A stretch of DNA of 64,000 nucleotides from Enterobacter cloacae (GTDB lineage: Bacteria > Pseudomonadota > Gammaproteobacteria > Enterobacterales > Enterobacteriaceae), in the NCBI RefSeq assembly GCF_013375935.1, contig NZ_CP056117.1, positions 1,302,001 to 1,366,000 of the forward strand. The letters are read 5' to 3'. Under the pieces are notes generated by a model that was given only the letters and a program-made list of their open reading frames with translations, had not been told where the DNA came from and made no database searches. A program made the translations under genes and the position numbers. Positions 26,620 through 35,769 of the stretch are shown here, one piece after another; the stretch's first letter is position 1, and every line of letters starts with the position of its first letter.

Positions 26620-27549
26620 TTAAGCAGGCATCGCCTCGCGCGGAATAATCGCTCCGCGATACTGAATCACCGTGCTGGCCGTTAAATGGCCACGCTGCGC
26701 CGCCGCTTCCGGCGTTCCGCCCGTCAGACGTACCGCCAGATAGCCCGCGCTGAAAGAATCTCCCGCCGCGGTGGTATCTATCACTTTCTCTTTCGCCAGC
26801 TTCACCGCCGGAACCTCTGTCACGGCTTCACCCGCAACCGCCACGAGGCAAGAGTCTGCCCCGCGCTTGATCACCACTTCGCTGACCCCGGCGGCCTGCG
26901 TCCGGGCAATCACCTCATCAACCGGTTTTTCGCCCCACAGCGCGTCTTCGTCGTCCAGCGTCAGGAAGGCGATATCGGTGCATTCCAGCATCTGCCGGTA
27001 GACCTGCTGCGTCTCTTCGCGGCTGGCCCACAGGCGCGGGCGGTAGTTGTTGTCGAAAATCACCTTACCGCCATTGGCGCGACATTCGCGCAGCAGTGAC
27101 AGCAGCTTCTCACGGCTCTCGTGGCTCAGGATCGCGAGGCTGATCCCGCTCAGGTAGAGGTAGTCAAAGGTAGCCAGTTCTTCGCAAATCGCCGCGGCGG
27201 CATCGCTTTCCAGCCAGAATTTGGCGGCCGCCTCGTTGCGCCAGTAGTAGAAGGTCCGCTCGCCGGTGCTGTCGGTTTCGATGTAGTACAGGCCCGGCAG
27301 ACGGTTTTCCATGCGCTGGATCAGCGAGGTATTAACGTTTTCACCCTGCCAGGCTTCCAGCATCTGCTGGCTGAAGCTGTCCGTTCCCAGCGCGGTAACG
27401 TAGTTCACGCTTAGCGCGTCGGGAGCAACCTGACGGGCAATATAAACGGAGGTGTTCAATGTATCGCCACCAAAACCGCGGCTGACTTCCGCGCCTTTCT
27501 GGGACAGCTCAATCATGCATTCGCCAATCACGGCAATTTTTTTAGACAT
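26620..27549 (-). CDS. kdgK: 2-dehydro-3-deoxygluconokinase KdgK
   Basis: PfkB-family kinase phosphorylating 2-keto-3-deoxygluconate to KDPG, feeding the lower Entner-Doudoroff pathway from hexuronate and pectin breakdown. 309 residues from ATG 27549, identical in length to K-12; the longer frame from 27609 is not conserved. GGDTLN near residue 28 contacts sugar, and the ATP/catalytic motif DTTAAGDSFSAGY (base Asp in GDSF) lies near 245. A KdgR-type operator lies 65 bases upstream (27614-27632). Confidence 0.97.
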   Translation of the reverse strand: MSKKIAVIGECMIELSQKGAEVSRGFGGDTLNTSVYIARQVAPDALSVNYVTALGTDSFSQQMLEAWQGENVNTSLIQRMENRLPGLYYIETDSTGERTFYYWRNEAAAKFWLESDAAAAICEELATFDYLYLSGISLAILSHESREKLLSLLRECRANGGKVIFDNNYRPRLWASREETQQVYRQMLECTDIAFLTLDDEDALWGEKPVDEVIARTQAAGVSEVVIKRGADSCLVAVAGEAVTEVPAVKLAKEKVIDTTAAGDSFSAGYLAVRLTGGTPEAAAQRGHLTASTVIQYRGAIIPREAMPA

Positions 27550-27613
27550 AGTCGTGAACCTGAACAGAGTAATTAAAGGTAGTGTGCGCTGTGTGTTTTT
27601 TACGGTCAACCAT

Positions 27614-27632
27614 ATTAAAACGACGTTCCATT
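27614..27632. promoter_or_regulatory. KdgR-type operator upstream of kdgK
   Basis: ATTAAAACGACGTTCCATT agrees with the enterobacterial KdgR consensus AATRAAAYRNYRTTTCAYT at 17 of 19 positions by my count. In E. coli and Dickeya, KdgR represses kdgK and is relieved by KDG. The site is palindromic, so strand is not meaningful. Confidence 0.65.
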
Positions 27633-27704
27633 ATTTTTTTTGAGCCAGCGCGTGTTCCGGTACATTTCTGTCATCTTAATTTCATTTTCCCGGTGAATTG
27701 AACA

Positions 27705-27731
27705 TAAAGTTCTCACCTGGTGGGCCGATAA
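27705..27731 (+). promoter_or_regulatory. Sigma-28 (FliA) promoter of pdeH
   Basis: TAAAGTTC, 11 bases, GCCGATAA. The FliA consensus is TAAAGTTT-N11-GCCGATAA, so only one base differs and the spacing is exact. It lies 50 bases before the pdeH ATG. This fits pdeH being a class III flagellar gene in E. coli. Confidence 0.93.
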
Positions 27732-27780
27732 CTCAGTGACGAGTCCAGAAAGGCTATCCCCACACAACAGGACATCCGAA

Positions 27781-28554
27781 ATGAAGTCAGAGCAGGTTAT
27801 CCAGCGGCTGAGCACTACGCCTGAGGCAAGTATTGAGAACTTGCAGGAGCATCGCTACTGGCTGCAATGTGAGCGAGCGTATACCTATCAGCCCATCTAC
27901 CGTACCGACGGTCGGTTAATGGCGATTGAGGTATTAACGGTCGTCACGCACCCCTCGAATCCGTCACAGCGAATCGCGCCGGACCGCTATTTTGCGGAGG
28001 TAGCCGTGCGTCAGCGCATCGACGTGCTGGAAGAGCAGCTGAGAATGCTGGCGACGAAGCGGGCCTTCTTTGAGCAGCACGGTATTCTGGCATCGGTGAA
28101 CGTGGATGGCCCAACCCTGATGGCGTTACGTCAGAACGCGGCGTTGCAGGCCCTGATTGCCACCCTGCCGTGGATGCGGTTCGAGCTGGTGGAGCATGTT
28201 CGCCTGCCGCAGGACTCCTCGTTTGCCTCAATGTGTGAATTTGGCCCGCTGTGGCTGGATGACTTCGGTACCGGTATGGCGAACTTCTCGGCCCTGAGCG
28301 AAGTGCGTTATGACTACATCAAAGTGGCCCGCGATCTGTTCATTATGCTGCGCCAGACGCCGGAGGGACGAAACCTGTTTACGCTGCTCCTGCAGCTGAT
28401 GAACCGCTATTGCCAGGGCGTCATTGTGGAAGGCGTTGAAACGCTGGAAGAGTGGCGCGACGTGCAAAATTCTCCGGCGGCGGCGGCCCAGGGCTATTTC
28501 CTCTCTCGCCCGGTGCCTATGGATACCCTGGAAAAGGTAATAACCACGCTCTGA
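27781..28554 (+). CDS. pdeH: Cyclic-di-GMP phosphodiesterase PdeH (YhjH)
   Basis: The main soluble c-di-GMP phosphodiesterase of motile enterobacteria; it keeps c-di-GMP low so that YcgR does not brake flagella and cellulose/curli stay off. 257 residues from ATG 27781 (AGGA 8 bases upstream; K-12: 255), consisting almost entirely of an EAL domain. The catalytic set is intact: EVL in the EAL position, SVNVDG, FELVEH, DDFGTGMAN, YIKVARD, VEGVET. A FliA promoter is directly upstream. It opposes the BcsA PilZ activation encoded in the same region. Confidence 0.96.
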   Translation: MKSEQVIQRLSTTPEASIENLQEHRYWLQCERAYTYQPIYRTDGRLMAIEVLTVVTHPSNPSQRIAPDRYFAEVAVRQRIDVLEEQLRMLATKRAFFEQHGILASVNVDGPTLMALRQNAALQALIATLPWMRFELVEHVRLPQDSSFASMCEFGPLWLDDFGTGMANFSALSEVRYDYIKVARDLFIMLRQTPEGRNLFTLLLQLMNRYCQGVIVEGVETLEEWRDVQNSPAAAAQGYFLSRPVPMDTLEKVITTL

Positions 28555-28619
28555 TCTGCCCGCTTCCCTTTGTCTGAACTATAGTTTTAGAGGCAAGTTC
28601 ATCAGGAAAGGGGACAACA

Positions 28620-30662
28620 ATGACAAAAACAACCAGGGTGATTTCCTGGACCGCAGGGATTTTCTTGTTGCTGATTGTGGTCGCAATCATCATTATCGCC
28701 ACGTTTGACTGGAACCGTCTCAAACCGACCATCAACCAGAAAGTCTCAACCGAGCTGAACCGCCCCTTTGCAATACGTGGCGATTTGGGCGTCGTGTGGG
28801 AGCGCCAGAAAGAGGAAACCGGCTGGCGAAGCTGGGTGCCCTGGCCGCACGTTCACGCCGACGACATTATTCTTGGCAACCCGCCGGATATCCCTGAAGT
28901 CACCATGATCCACCTGCCGCGCGTGGAAGCCACGCTGGCGCCGCTGGCGCTGTTAACCAAAACGGTCTATCTGCCGTGGATCAAACTCCAGCAGCCCGAC
29001 GCGCGGCTGATTCGCCTTTCAGAGAAAAACAACAACTGGACGTTCGATCTCGCCAGCAGCGGCGATAAAGATCCGAACGCGCAGCCATCTTCGTGGTCTT
29101 TCCGTCTCGACAACATCCTGTTCGATCGGGGGCGGATCGCCATTGATGACAAGGTGAGCAAGGCTGACGTGGAGATCCTCGTCGATCCGCTGGGTAAACC
29201 GCTGCCGTTCAGCGAGGTGACGGGCAGCAAAGCTAAAGGCGATAGCGGCAAAGCGGGGGATTACGTTTTCGGCCTGACGGCGAAAGGGCGTTACAACGGC
29301 CAGCCGCTGACCGGTAAGGGCAAAATTGGCGGCATGCTGGCGCTCCGGAGCGAGGGCACGCCGTTCCCGGTGCAGGCCGACTTCCGCTCCGGTAATACCC
29401 GCGTGGCGTTCGTGGGCACGGTAAACGACCCGATGAACATGGGGGGCGTCGATCTCCAGCTCAAGTTTGCCGGTGACTCGCTGGGTGAACTGTATGAACT
29501 GACCGGCGTACTGCTGCCGGACACCCCGCCGTTTGAAACGGACGGGCATCTGGTTGCCAAAATCGACACCGAAAAATCGTCCGTCTTTGACTATCGGGAT
29601 TTTAACGGACGCATTGGCGACAGCGATATTCATGGCACTCTGACCTACACCACCGGAAAACCGCGACCAAAGCTGGAAGGTGACGTTGAATCCCGTCAGC
29701 TGCGTCTGGCCGACCTTGGCCCGCTGATTGGCGTGGATTCGGGTAAAGGGACCCGGTCAAAAGAGGTCAAAAAGGACGTACAGCCCGCGGGTAAAGTGCT
29801 GCCGAATGACCGCTTCGAAACCGACAAGTGGGACGTGATGGATGCGGACGTGCGCTTCAAGGGGCGTAAAATTGAGCACGGCAGCACGCTGCCGCTGAGC
29901 AACCTCTCGACCCATATCATCCTGAAAAACGCCGACCTGCGCCTGCAGCCGCTGAAGTTTGGCATGGCGGGCGGCACCATCTCATCGAACATCCACCTGG
30001 AGGGCGATAAAAAGCCGATGCAGGGACGGGCGGAGATCCAGGCGCGTCGTCTGAAGCTGAAGGAGCTGATGCCGGACGTGGAGCTGATGCAGAAAACCCT
30101 CGGCGAGATGAACGGCGACGCAGACATTCGCGGTACGGGTAACTCCGTGGCGGCGCTGCTGGGTAACGGCAATGGCAACCTGAAGCTGCTTATGAACGAC
30201 GGGCTGGTGAGCCGTAACCTGATGGAAATCCTGGGGCTTAACGTCGGGAACTTTATCGTCGGGCAAATCTTCGGTGACGACGAGGTGCGGGTCAACTGTG
30301 CGGCGGCAAACGTGGATCTGGTAAACGGCGTGGCGCGTCCGCAGACATTCGCCTTCGACACGGAAAACGCGGTCATAAACGTCACCGGCACGGCCAGCAT
30401 GGCGTCCGAGCAGCTGGATTTAACCATCGATCCTGAAAGCAAGGGCATTCGCATTATCACCCTGCGCTCGCCGCTGTACGTGCGCGGAAGCTTCAGCGAT
30501 CCGCAGGCGGGCGTGAAGGCCGGGCCGCTGATTGCCCGGGGCGCGGTTGCCGCAGCGCTCGCCACGCTGGTGACGCCAGCGGCGGCGCTGCTGGCGCTGA
30601 TTTCACCGTCAGAAGGTGAAGCGAATCAGTGTCGGACGATTTTGTCGCAGATGAAGAAGTAG
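28620..30662 (+). CDS. yhjG: AsmA-family inner-membrane protein YhjG
   Basis: 680 residues with one N-terminal membrane anchor (about 8-30, WTAGIFLLLIVVAIIIIATF) and a long periplasmic AsmA-type beta-rich body. AsmA-like proteins bridge the periplasm and move phospholipids to the outer membrane; YhjG is a paralogue whose individual role is not established. The conserved C-terminal AsmA segment (NAVINVTGTASMASEQLDLT, about 583-602) is present. The first bases (TGGAACCGTCTCAAACC, encoding DWNRLKP) carry the family N-terminal motif. Transcribed alone; 495 noncoding bases follow. Confidence 0.93.
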   Translation: MTKTTRVISWTAGIFLLLIVVAIIIIATFDWNRLKPTINQKVSTELNRPFAIRGDLGVVWERQKEETGWRSWVPWPHVHADDIILGNPPDIPEVTMIHLPRVEATLAPLALLTKTVYLPWIKLQQPDARLIRLSEKNNNWTFDLASSGDKDPNAQPSSWSFRLDNILFDRGRIAIDDKVSKADVEILVDPLGKPLPFSEVTGSKAKGDSGKAGDYVFGLTAKGRYNGQPLTGKGKIGGMLALRSEGTPFPVQADFRSGNTRVAFVGTVNDPMNMGGVDLQLKFAGDSLGELYELTGVLLPDTPPFETDGHLVAKIDTEKSSVFDYRDFNGRIGDSDIHGTLTYTTGKPRPKLEGDVESRQLRLADLGPLIGVDSGKGTRSKEVKKDVQPAGKVLPNDRFETDKWDVMDADVRFKGRKIEHGSTLPLSNLSTHIILKNADLRLQPLKFGMAGGTISSNIHLEGDKKPMQGRAEIQARRLKLKELMPDVELMQKTLGEMNGDADIRGTGNSVAALLGNGNGNLKLLMNDGLVSRNLMEILGLNVGNFIVGQIFGDDEVRVNCAAANVDLVNGVARPQTFAFDTENAVINVTGTASMASEQLDLTIDPESKGIRIITLRSPLYVRGSFSDPQAGVKAGPLIARGAVAAALATLVTPAAALLALISPSEGEANQCRTILSQMKK

Positions 30663-30670
30663 ACCCGTTT

Positions 30671-30763
30671 CTCCCTCTCCCTGTGGGCTGAGGGTTCCCC
30701 ACAAATTAATGCGAGCACTAAGCAATCCCCTCGCCCCTCCGGGGAGAGGGTTAGGGTGAGGGG
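30671..30763. repeat. Dispersed palindrome, copy 3 (degenerate plus full copy)
   Basis: A decayed copy (CTCCCTCTCCCTGTGGGCTG, 30671-30690) is followed by a full one (CCCTCGCCCC-TCC-GGGGAGAGGGTTAGGGTGAGGGG, 30728-30763). Both lie just after the yhjG stop. Confidence 0.75.
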
Positions 30764-30838
30764 AACATACGGCGGTGGTGGTGATTCCGTTCACTTTATG
30801 TTTCTTGCTACTCTGTAACGACATGACCGGTGAACGTG

Positions 30839-31066
30839 CCAGGGTGGCTCAGTCGCCACCACCCTGGCGACCCGGGCTCCCGGCGGTAAATCGCCGCTTC
30901 GCGGTGCCCTCGGCTTATTCCTTCCGGCTTATCGGGTACGGGCGGATGTAACATCCCTGTAAAGCCGCCCTCTCGGCGCATCCCTGCGCCTCGCCCCGGC
31001 CTGCAGGAAACGCCTCAGCGATTTACAGCCGGACCAGGGCATCGCTGACAGCCCTCAGTCATTCAG
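30839..31066. other. Multi-hairpin noncoding element between yhjG and yhjE
   Basis: This fills most of the 495-base gene-free stretch 30663-31157. Hairpins follow one another: CCAGGGTGG/CCACCCTGG (30839-30867); GGCG/CGCC (about 30882-30894); GGGCGG/CCGCCC (30940-30969) enclosing GGATG-TAA-CATCC; GGCGCA-TCCC-TGCGCC (30974-30989); and CAGCGAT/ATCGCTG (about 31014-31047). No reading frame of note crosses it and its base composition is GC-rich. It looks like a structured dispersed element or RNA; I do not recognise it with certainty. Confidence 0.5.
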
Positions 31067-31107
31067 AAAGCAACATTATTGCTTCTGCTTAAAAAATTAC
31101 TGGGGAA

Positions 31108-31140
31108 CCCTCTCCCTGTGGGAGAGGGCCGGGGCGAGGG
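31108..31140. repeat. Dispersed palindrome, copy 4 (before yhjE end)
   Basis: CCCTCTCCC-TGT-GGGAGAGGG followed by CCGGGGCGAGGG, 17 bases downstream of the yhjE stop (yhjE is leftward). Confidence 0.85.
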
Positions 31141-31157
31141 CATCAGGCCGAAGTGAA

Positions 31158-32480
31158 TTACAGCGCCTGATGCTTCGTTTCGTGCGTCAGCAGCAGTGCA
31201 ATCAGCGTCAGCGCTGCCATGGCTGCCAGATAGACGCCCACATAGAACAGGCCATAGTTCGCCTGGAGCCAGGTGGCGATATACGGTGCCACAGAGGCGC
31301 CCAGTATTGACGAAACGTTATACGAGAACGACGCGCCGGTATAACGCACTTCGGTCGGGAACAGCTCCGGAAGCAGCGCACCCATCGGGCCGAAGGTCAG
31401 CCCCATCAGGCTCAGGCCAATCAGCAGATATGCCATCACCAGCGCAGGGCTACCTGAACCCAGCAGCGGCGGGAAGACAAACAGCGCGAACAGGATAATC
31501 AGCGTGGTGATGACGATCATGCTCGAACGACGGCCAAACTTATCCGCCAGCAGGCCCGCGATGGGCACCATCACGCCAAACCCGATGACTGCCATCATCA
31601 GCATCCACAGCACCTCGTTACGCGGCAGGCCCAGCCCAACCGGCGCCGCGGCGGTACTGTAGGTCATGGAGTAAACGGTCATGATGTAGAACAGCGTGTA
31701 GGTCGCGAGCATGATAAACGTGCCCAGCACGGTCACGCGGACGTGTTTGGTCAGCAGCGTACCCAGCGGGACCTTGACCTGCTTTTTCGCCGCGGCAACT
31801 TTTGCAAAGACCGGCGTCTCGTGCAGCGATACGCGCACGTACAGGCCAATCAGAACAAGGACAGCAGAGAAGACAAACGGAATACGCCAGCCCCAGCTCA
31901 TGAACTGTTCATCCGTCAGCAGCCAGGAGAGCAGCAGGAACGTGCCGTTAGCGAAGAAGAAGCCAATCGGTGCGCCCAGCTGTGGGAATGAGCCGTACAG
32001 GGCACGCTTGCGCGCCGGGGCGTTCTCGGTGGCCAGCAGCGCAGCGCCGCCCCATTCACCGCCCAGGCCCAGACCCTGACCAAAGCGCGCCAGCGCCAGC
32101 AGCACCGGCGCCAGAATGCCGATGGTTTCATAGGTCGGCAGCAGGCCGATGGCAACCGTGGAGATCCCCATGGTCAGCAGCGAGGCAACCAGCGTCACCT
32201 TACGCCCGACGCGATCCCCAAAGTGGCCAAAGACCGCTGAACCAATCGGACGCGCAACGAAGGCGATAGCAAAGGTGGCTAAAGACTGTAGCGTAGCGGC
32301 CGTCGGGTCGCCCTGTGGAAAGAAAATATGCGGAAAGACAATAACCGCAGCGGTGGCATAAATGTAAAAGTCGAAGAACTCAATGGCGGTGCCAATCAGC
32401 GATGCGACGACGACTTTATTGCGCGAGTTAACCGGAACGTGTTCCGCCCCTTCGTTAAGTGTGGTGGCTGTTGCTTGCAT
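31158..32480 (-). CDS. yhjE: MFS metabolite:H+ symporter-type transporter YhjE
   Basis: 440 residues, the length of K-12 YhjE; 12 predicted membrane segments of the metabolite:H+ symporter (MHS) branch of the major facilitator superfamily. The branch signature is near the N-terminus (IGTAIEFFDFYIYATAAVIV), and the MFS loop motif GHFGDRVGRK is between TM2 and TM3. The substrate is unknown; relatives carry organic acids such as shikimate, proline/betaine or alpha-ketoglutarate. Transcribed alone; a 260-base gap upstream has no gene. Confidence 0.93.
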   Translation of the reverse strand: MQATATTLNEGAEHVPVNSRNKVVVASLIGTAIEFFDFYIYATAAVIVFPHIFFPQGDPTAATLQSLATFAIAFVARPIGSAVFGHFGDRVGRKVTLVASLLTMGISTVAIGLLPTYETIGILAPVLLALARFGQGLGLGGEWGGAALLATENAPARKRALYGSFPQLGAPIGFFFANGTFLLLSWLLTDEQFMSWGWRIPFVFSAVLVLIGLYVRVSLHETPVFAKVAAAKKQVKVPLGTLLTKHVRVTVLGTFIMLATYTLFYIMTVYSMTYSTAAAPVGLGLPRNEVLWMLMMAVIGFGVMVPIAGLLADKFGRRSSMIVITTLIILFALFVFPPLLGSGSPALVMAYLLIGLSLMGLTFGPMGALLPELFPTEVRYTGASFSYNVSSILGASVAPYIATWLQANYGLFYVGVYLAAMAALTLIALLLTHETKHQAL

Positions 32481-32712
32481 AATATTTTCTTATTTTTGGA
32501 CGAACGAAGGGCCATATTAGGCACAGCAAAAGCGACATTTCAATCTGTAACAAAGGCGCGGGATGGTTATAAAAGCAACAAAAAGCGGATAATTTTCAGA
32601 CCAGCCAAAACACTTCCATGAAATGCTTCACACTTTTTAAATATCAGTCATTAAAACTGGTTTTGAGTTAAATAAAAGTTACGGTCTGGATTTATATGCT
32701 GAAATGATGAAT

Positions 32713-32732
32713 CGGGCTGAAATATCAGCCCG
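32713..32732 (-). terminator. Hairpin after yhjD
   Basis: CGGGCTGA-AATA-TCAGCCCG is a perfect 8-base stem 8 bases beyond the yhjD stop. On the minus strand it is followed by ATTCATCATTTC, a weak T tract. The rest of 32481-32712 is AT-rich promoter-like DNA for yhjE with no frame I can support. Confidence 0.5.
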
Positions 32733-32740
32733 GAAGCCGA

Positions 32741-33772
32741 TCAGTGATGGGTTTTTCCCGGCATGCGCGGGTCATCTTTATACTCGGCCGTGGCGATCCA
32801 CGCGGCGCAGAACAGCGTCAGGCGGGCGAAGAAATAGAAGAAGGCCATCAGCCCCAGCACCGAACCAAAAGCCGCACCGGAGGGGGACTTCACCAGCGAC
32901 GGCAGCGTATAGGTCATCACGATTTTGATCGCCTCAAAGCCGATGGCGGCAATCAGCGTCCCGCGGATCAGCGCCTTTTTGCGCGGACGATGGCGCGGCA
33001 AACGCCAGAAGATCCAGAAGAACAGCAGATAGTTAGCAAAGATGGAGATGGCCAGCCCAATGCCGCGCCAGGCCGGCTTCAGCCACTCAATGTAGTCCAG
33101 ATAGAGCGCGGAGATAATCATCTGCTGCGCGGAACCGGCGACCGAGGTGATGGAGAGCGTAATGACCAGCGCCACCAGCAGACCAATCAGCGAAATAAAG
33201 TCGCGCAAATACTTCACCCATATCTTCTCCTGATCCTGCGGCGTACGCTCCCAGACGTCACGCGACTGGGCGCGAATGGCCTCACGCAGGTTGCCCATCC
33301 AGTTAACCCCGGAGTAGAGGGCAATCAGCAAACCGACGATACCCACGGTGGTACGCTGCTGAACGGCGGTGTTGATGGTGCTTTTGAGCGTCGTGGCGAG
33401 CGTCTGGTCGCTGACGTTGGCCAGGATCTTATTGAAGATGTCCTGCAGCAGCGTCGGGTGAGAGGCCAGCACAAAACCGGCGGCGGCAAACGACACCATC
33501 AGGATGGGGATCATCGACAGGAAAGAGAAGTAGGTGATCGCCGCACCGAACTGATTTCCCATGCGGTCGTTGAAGCGCTCCGCAGCGCGTATCAGGTGCG
33601 CAATAGCAGGTATCTGCTGAATTTTTTCAGCTATGCCGGTCACGGTGCCCAGCGCTTTGCTGGCCGTTCCGGGCTCTTTCGGCGCTTCAGGCTCGTTATC
33701 CATCTTTTGGATGGGTTCATAATCTAAATGTTGAGTCGGTCGTTGCGGGTTATTTTCCGGCGTCACGCGCAT
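32741..33772 (-). CDS. yhjD: YihY/BrkB-family inner-membrane protein YhjD
   Basis: 343 residues from ATG 33772, which follows AAAAGGAAA; the frame is open further upstream but the K-12-like N-terminus (TPENN..RPTQ) starts here. A soluble, Pro/Glu-rich N-terminal 60 residues precede about six membrane segments with the YihY/BrkB signature (NQFGAAITYFSFLSMIPILM). In E. coli a YhjD variant suppresses loss of Kdo transferase WaaA, suggesting a part in lipid A precursor transport, but the wild-type role is unproven. Leftward, divided from yhjC by 44 bases. Confidence 0.93.
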   Translation of the reverse strand: MRVTPENNPQRPTQHLDYEPIQKMDNEPEAPKEPGTASKALGTVTGIAEKIQQIPAIAHLIRAAERFNDRMGNQFGAAITYFSFLSMIPILMVSFAAAGFVLASHPTLLQDIFNKILANVSDQTLATTLKSTINTAVQQRTTVGIVGLLIALYSGVNWMGNLREAIRAQSRDVWERTPQDQEKIWVKYLRDFISLIGLLVALVITLSITSVAGSAQQMIISALYLDYIEWLKPAWRGIGLAISIFANYLLFFWIFWRLPRHRPRKKALIRGTLIAAIGFEAIKIVMTYTLPSLVKSPSGAAFGSVLGLMAFFYFFARLTLFCAAWIATAEYKDDPRMPGKTHH

Positions 33773-33816
33773 TTTCCTTTTCGTTGAGCTGGATGTTACT
33801 GAATTATAGCTTGCGT

Positions 33817-34716
33817 CTAGTCTACGTAAGCTTTTGTGAGTTCGGTAAGCCACTCCATAAACACATGCACCCGTCGAGAGAGGTTACGGCGGTGGGGATA
33901 AATGAGGGAGACGGGCATCGGTTCAGCCCGGTATTGCGGCAGGATCTCAACGAGTTTTTTCGTGCGCAGCGCATCACGTACCCCGACGCGCGGCACCTGA
34001 ATAATGCCCAGTCCTGCGATACAGGCGGCCTGGTAGGTCTCCGTACTGTTGACCGTCAGTACGCCTCCCGTTTTCACCCACCGGGTCTCGCTGCCGCTGT
34101 AAAACTCAAACCCCTGCGGGCGCGTGCCCAGCGTAGTGGAGTAGTGAATGATGGCATGTGAGTCTAAATCTTCCAGCGTTTCCGGATAGCCAAAACGCGT
34201 CAAATAATCCGGGCTGGCGCAGTTGATCGCGGAGAGCTTACCGAGCGGTCGGGCGATAAGCCCGGAATCCTTTAACGTGCCCACGCGAACCACGCAGTCA
34301 AACCCTTCGCGGATGACGTCCACCAGACGATCGCTGCTGCTCAGCTCCAGCTCAATACCGGGGTACTGCTGTAAAAATGCAGGCAGCTTAGGGATGACTA
34401 CATTTCGCGCAATGGCAACGGGCATATCCACACGCAGCCGCCCGCTGATGGTGGAGGGATCGTGCAGGAACATGCCGTCCAGTTCGTCCAGGTTCATCAG
34501 CAGATCTTTAGCGCGTTCGTAATAGACCATGCCGTCCTGCGTCAGGCTGACGCGGCGGGTGGTGCGGTGCAGAAGCCGGGTGCCGAGCGCGTTCTCCAGC
34601 GCCTGGATCTGCCGCGATACGCTCCCTTTCGGCAGGCTTAACGTTTCCGCCGCGCGGGAAAAACTCTCCAGTTCCGCGACGCGGAGGAAAAGCTGCATTG
34701 CGTGAATTTTATCCAT
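33817..34716 (-). CDS. yhjC: LysR-family regulator YhjC
   Basis: 299 residues, K-12 length. The N-terminal winged helix (residues 1-60; SRAAETLSLPKGSVSRQIQALE) is of the CrgA-like LysR subgroup, with a periplasmic-binding-like effector domain after. It is divergent from the SDR gene at 34836 with a 119-base intergenic region, the classical arrangement for a LysR regulator and its target. The effector is unknown. Confidence 0.93.
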   Translation of the reverse strand: MDKIHAMQLFLRVAELESFSRAAETLSLPKGSVSRQIQALENALGTRLLHRTTRRVSLTQDGMVYYERAKDLLMNLDELDGMFLHDPSTISGRLRVDMPVAIARNVVIPKLPAFLQQYPGIELELSSSDRLVDVIREGFDCVVRVGTLKDSGLIARPLGKLSAINCASPDYLTRFGYPETLEDLDSHAIIHYSTTLGTRPQGFEFYSGSETRWVKTGGVLTVNSTETYQAACIAGLGIIQVPRVGVRDALRTKKLVEILPQYRAEPMPVSLIYPHRRNLSRRVHVFMEWLTELTKAYVD

Positions 34717-34835
34717 AGATGTTAGTCATTGTTGTTATTAATGAAACAGTGAAGCGTTAGCGGCAGTATTTATTGATTTTCTACCATCTAATAAGCTCAT
34801 TCTCAATCTCCATCACAACCGAAACGAGGTGAATC

Positions 34836-35594
34836 ATGACTGAACGCATTGCATTAGTGACGGGCGGCAGCCGCGGATTGGGCAAAAATGCCGTTTTGAA
34901 GCTGGCCGCGGAAGGGACCGGCATCATCCTGACGTGGAACAGCAGCCAGCAGGAGGCGCAGGACGTTGTGCAGGAAATCGAGCGAAAAGGCGTTAAGGCG
35001 GCTGCATTACAGCTTAACGTCGGCGATACGGCAGGCTTTGAGCGCTTCGCGCAACAGGTTCATGACACCCTTAAGCGCGTGTGGCAACGCGACACCTTCG
35101 ACTATTTAGTGAACAACGCAGGTACGGGCTTATACGCCCCCTATACCGAGACGACGGAAGCGCAGTTTGATAACGCAGTGAACGTCCATTTCAAAGGGCC
35201 GTTTTTCCTGACCCAGCGGCTGCTGCCGTTAATAAAAGACGGCGGGCGGATCCTGAACGTCTCCAGCGGGCTGGCCCGCTTCACTCAGCCGGGCTCAGGC
35301 ACCTATGCGGCAATGAAGGGGGCGATGGAGGTACTGACCCGCTATCAGGCGAAGGAGTTGGGAGCGCGTGGCATTTCGGTCAATATTATCGCGCCGGGCG
35401 CCATTGAAACCGACTTCGGCGGCGGCCGCGTGCGGGATGACGCCGGGCTTAACCAGCTGCTGGCCTCGCAAACCGCGCTGGGGCGCGTGGGCCTGCCCGA
35501 TGATATTGGTGACGCCATCGCGGCCCTGCTCAGCGATAAGCTGGGCTGGATGAATGCGCAGCGTATTGAAGTTTCAGGCGGTATGTTCCTGTAA
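34836..35594 (+). CDS. SDR-family oxidoreductase divergent from yhjC
   Basis: 252-residue classical short-chain dehydrogenase/reductase. The cofactor motif TGGSRGLGK starts near residue 9, followed by NNAGTG near 92 and the catalytic Ser (NVSSGLARF) and Tyr-x3-Lys (YAAMK, about 155-159). An Asn in LTWNSS after beta2 suggests NADP use, but that is only a guess. ATG follows GAGGTGAATC. It is probably the regulated target of the divergent LysR gene. Substrate unknown; gene not present at this place in K-12 as far as I recall. Confidence 0.85.
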   Translation: MTERIALVTGGSRGLGKNAVLKLAAEGTGIILTWNSSQQEAQDVVQEIERKGVKAAALQLNVGDTAGFERFAQQVHDTLKRVWQRDTFDYLVNNAGTGLYAPYTETTEAQFDNAVNVHFKGPFFLTQRLLPLIKDGGRILNVSSGLARFTQPGSGTYAAMKGAMEVLTRYQAKELGARGISVNIIAPGAIETDFGGGRVRDDAGLNQLLASQTALGRVGLPDDIGDAIAALLSDKLGWMNAQRIEVSGGMFL

Positions 35595-35769
35595 CGTTCA
35601 CTCTTAAGGGGGAGGGAGCCCTTTTAAGGAAATCCTTAATCCGGGTGTGTCTAAATGCTGGAAGATATAAAGATAGCCGGGGGTTTTGTAACCGCTCCAT
35701 TCATTGAGTTTTTTCTTAAATAACGCCTCTGTAGAATCCCCCTTCGCTATTCTCAGAGGGAGTAAAACG

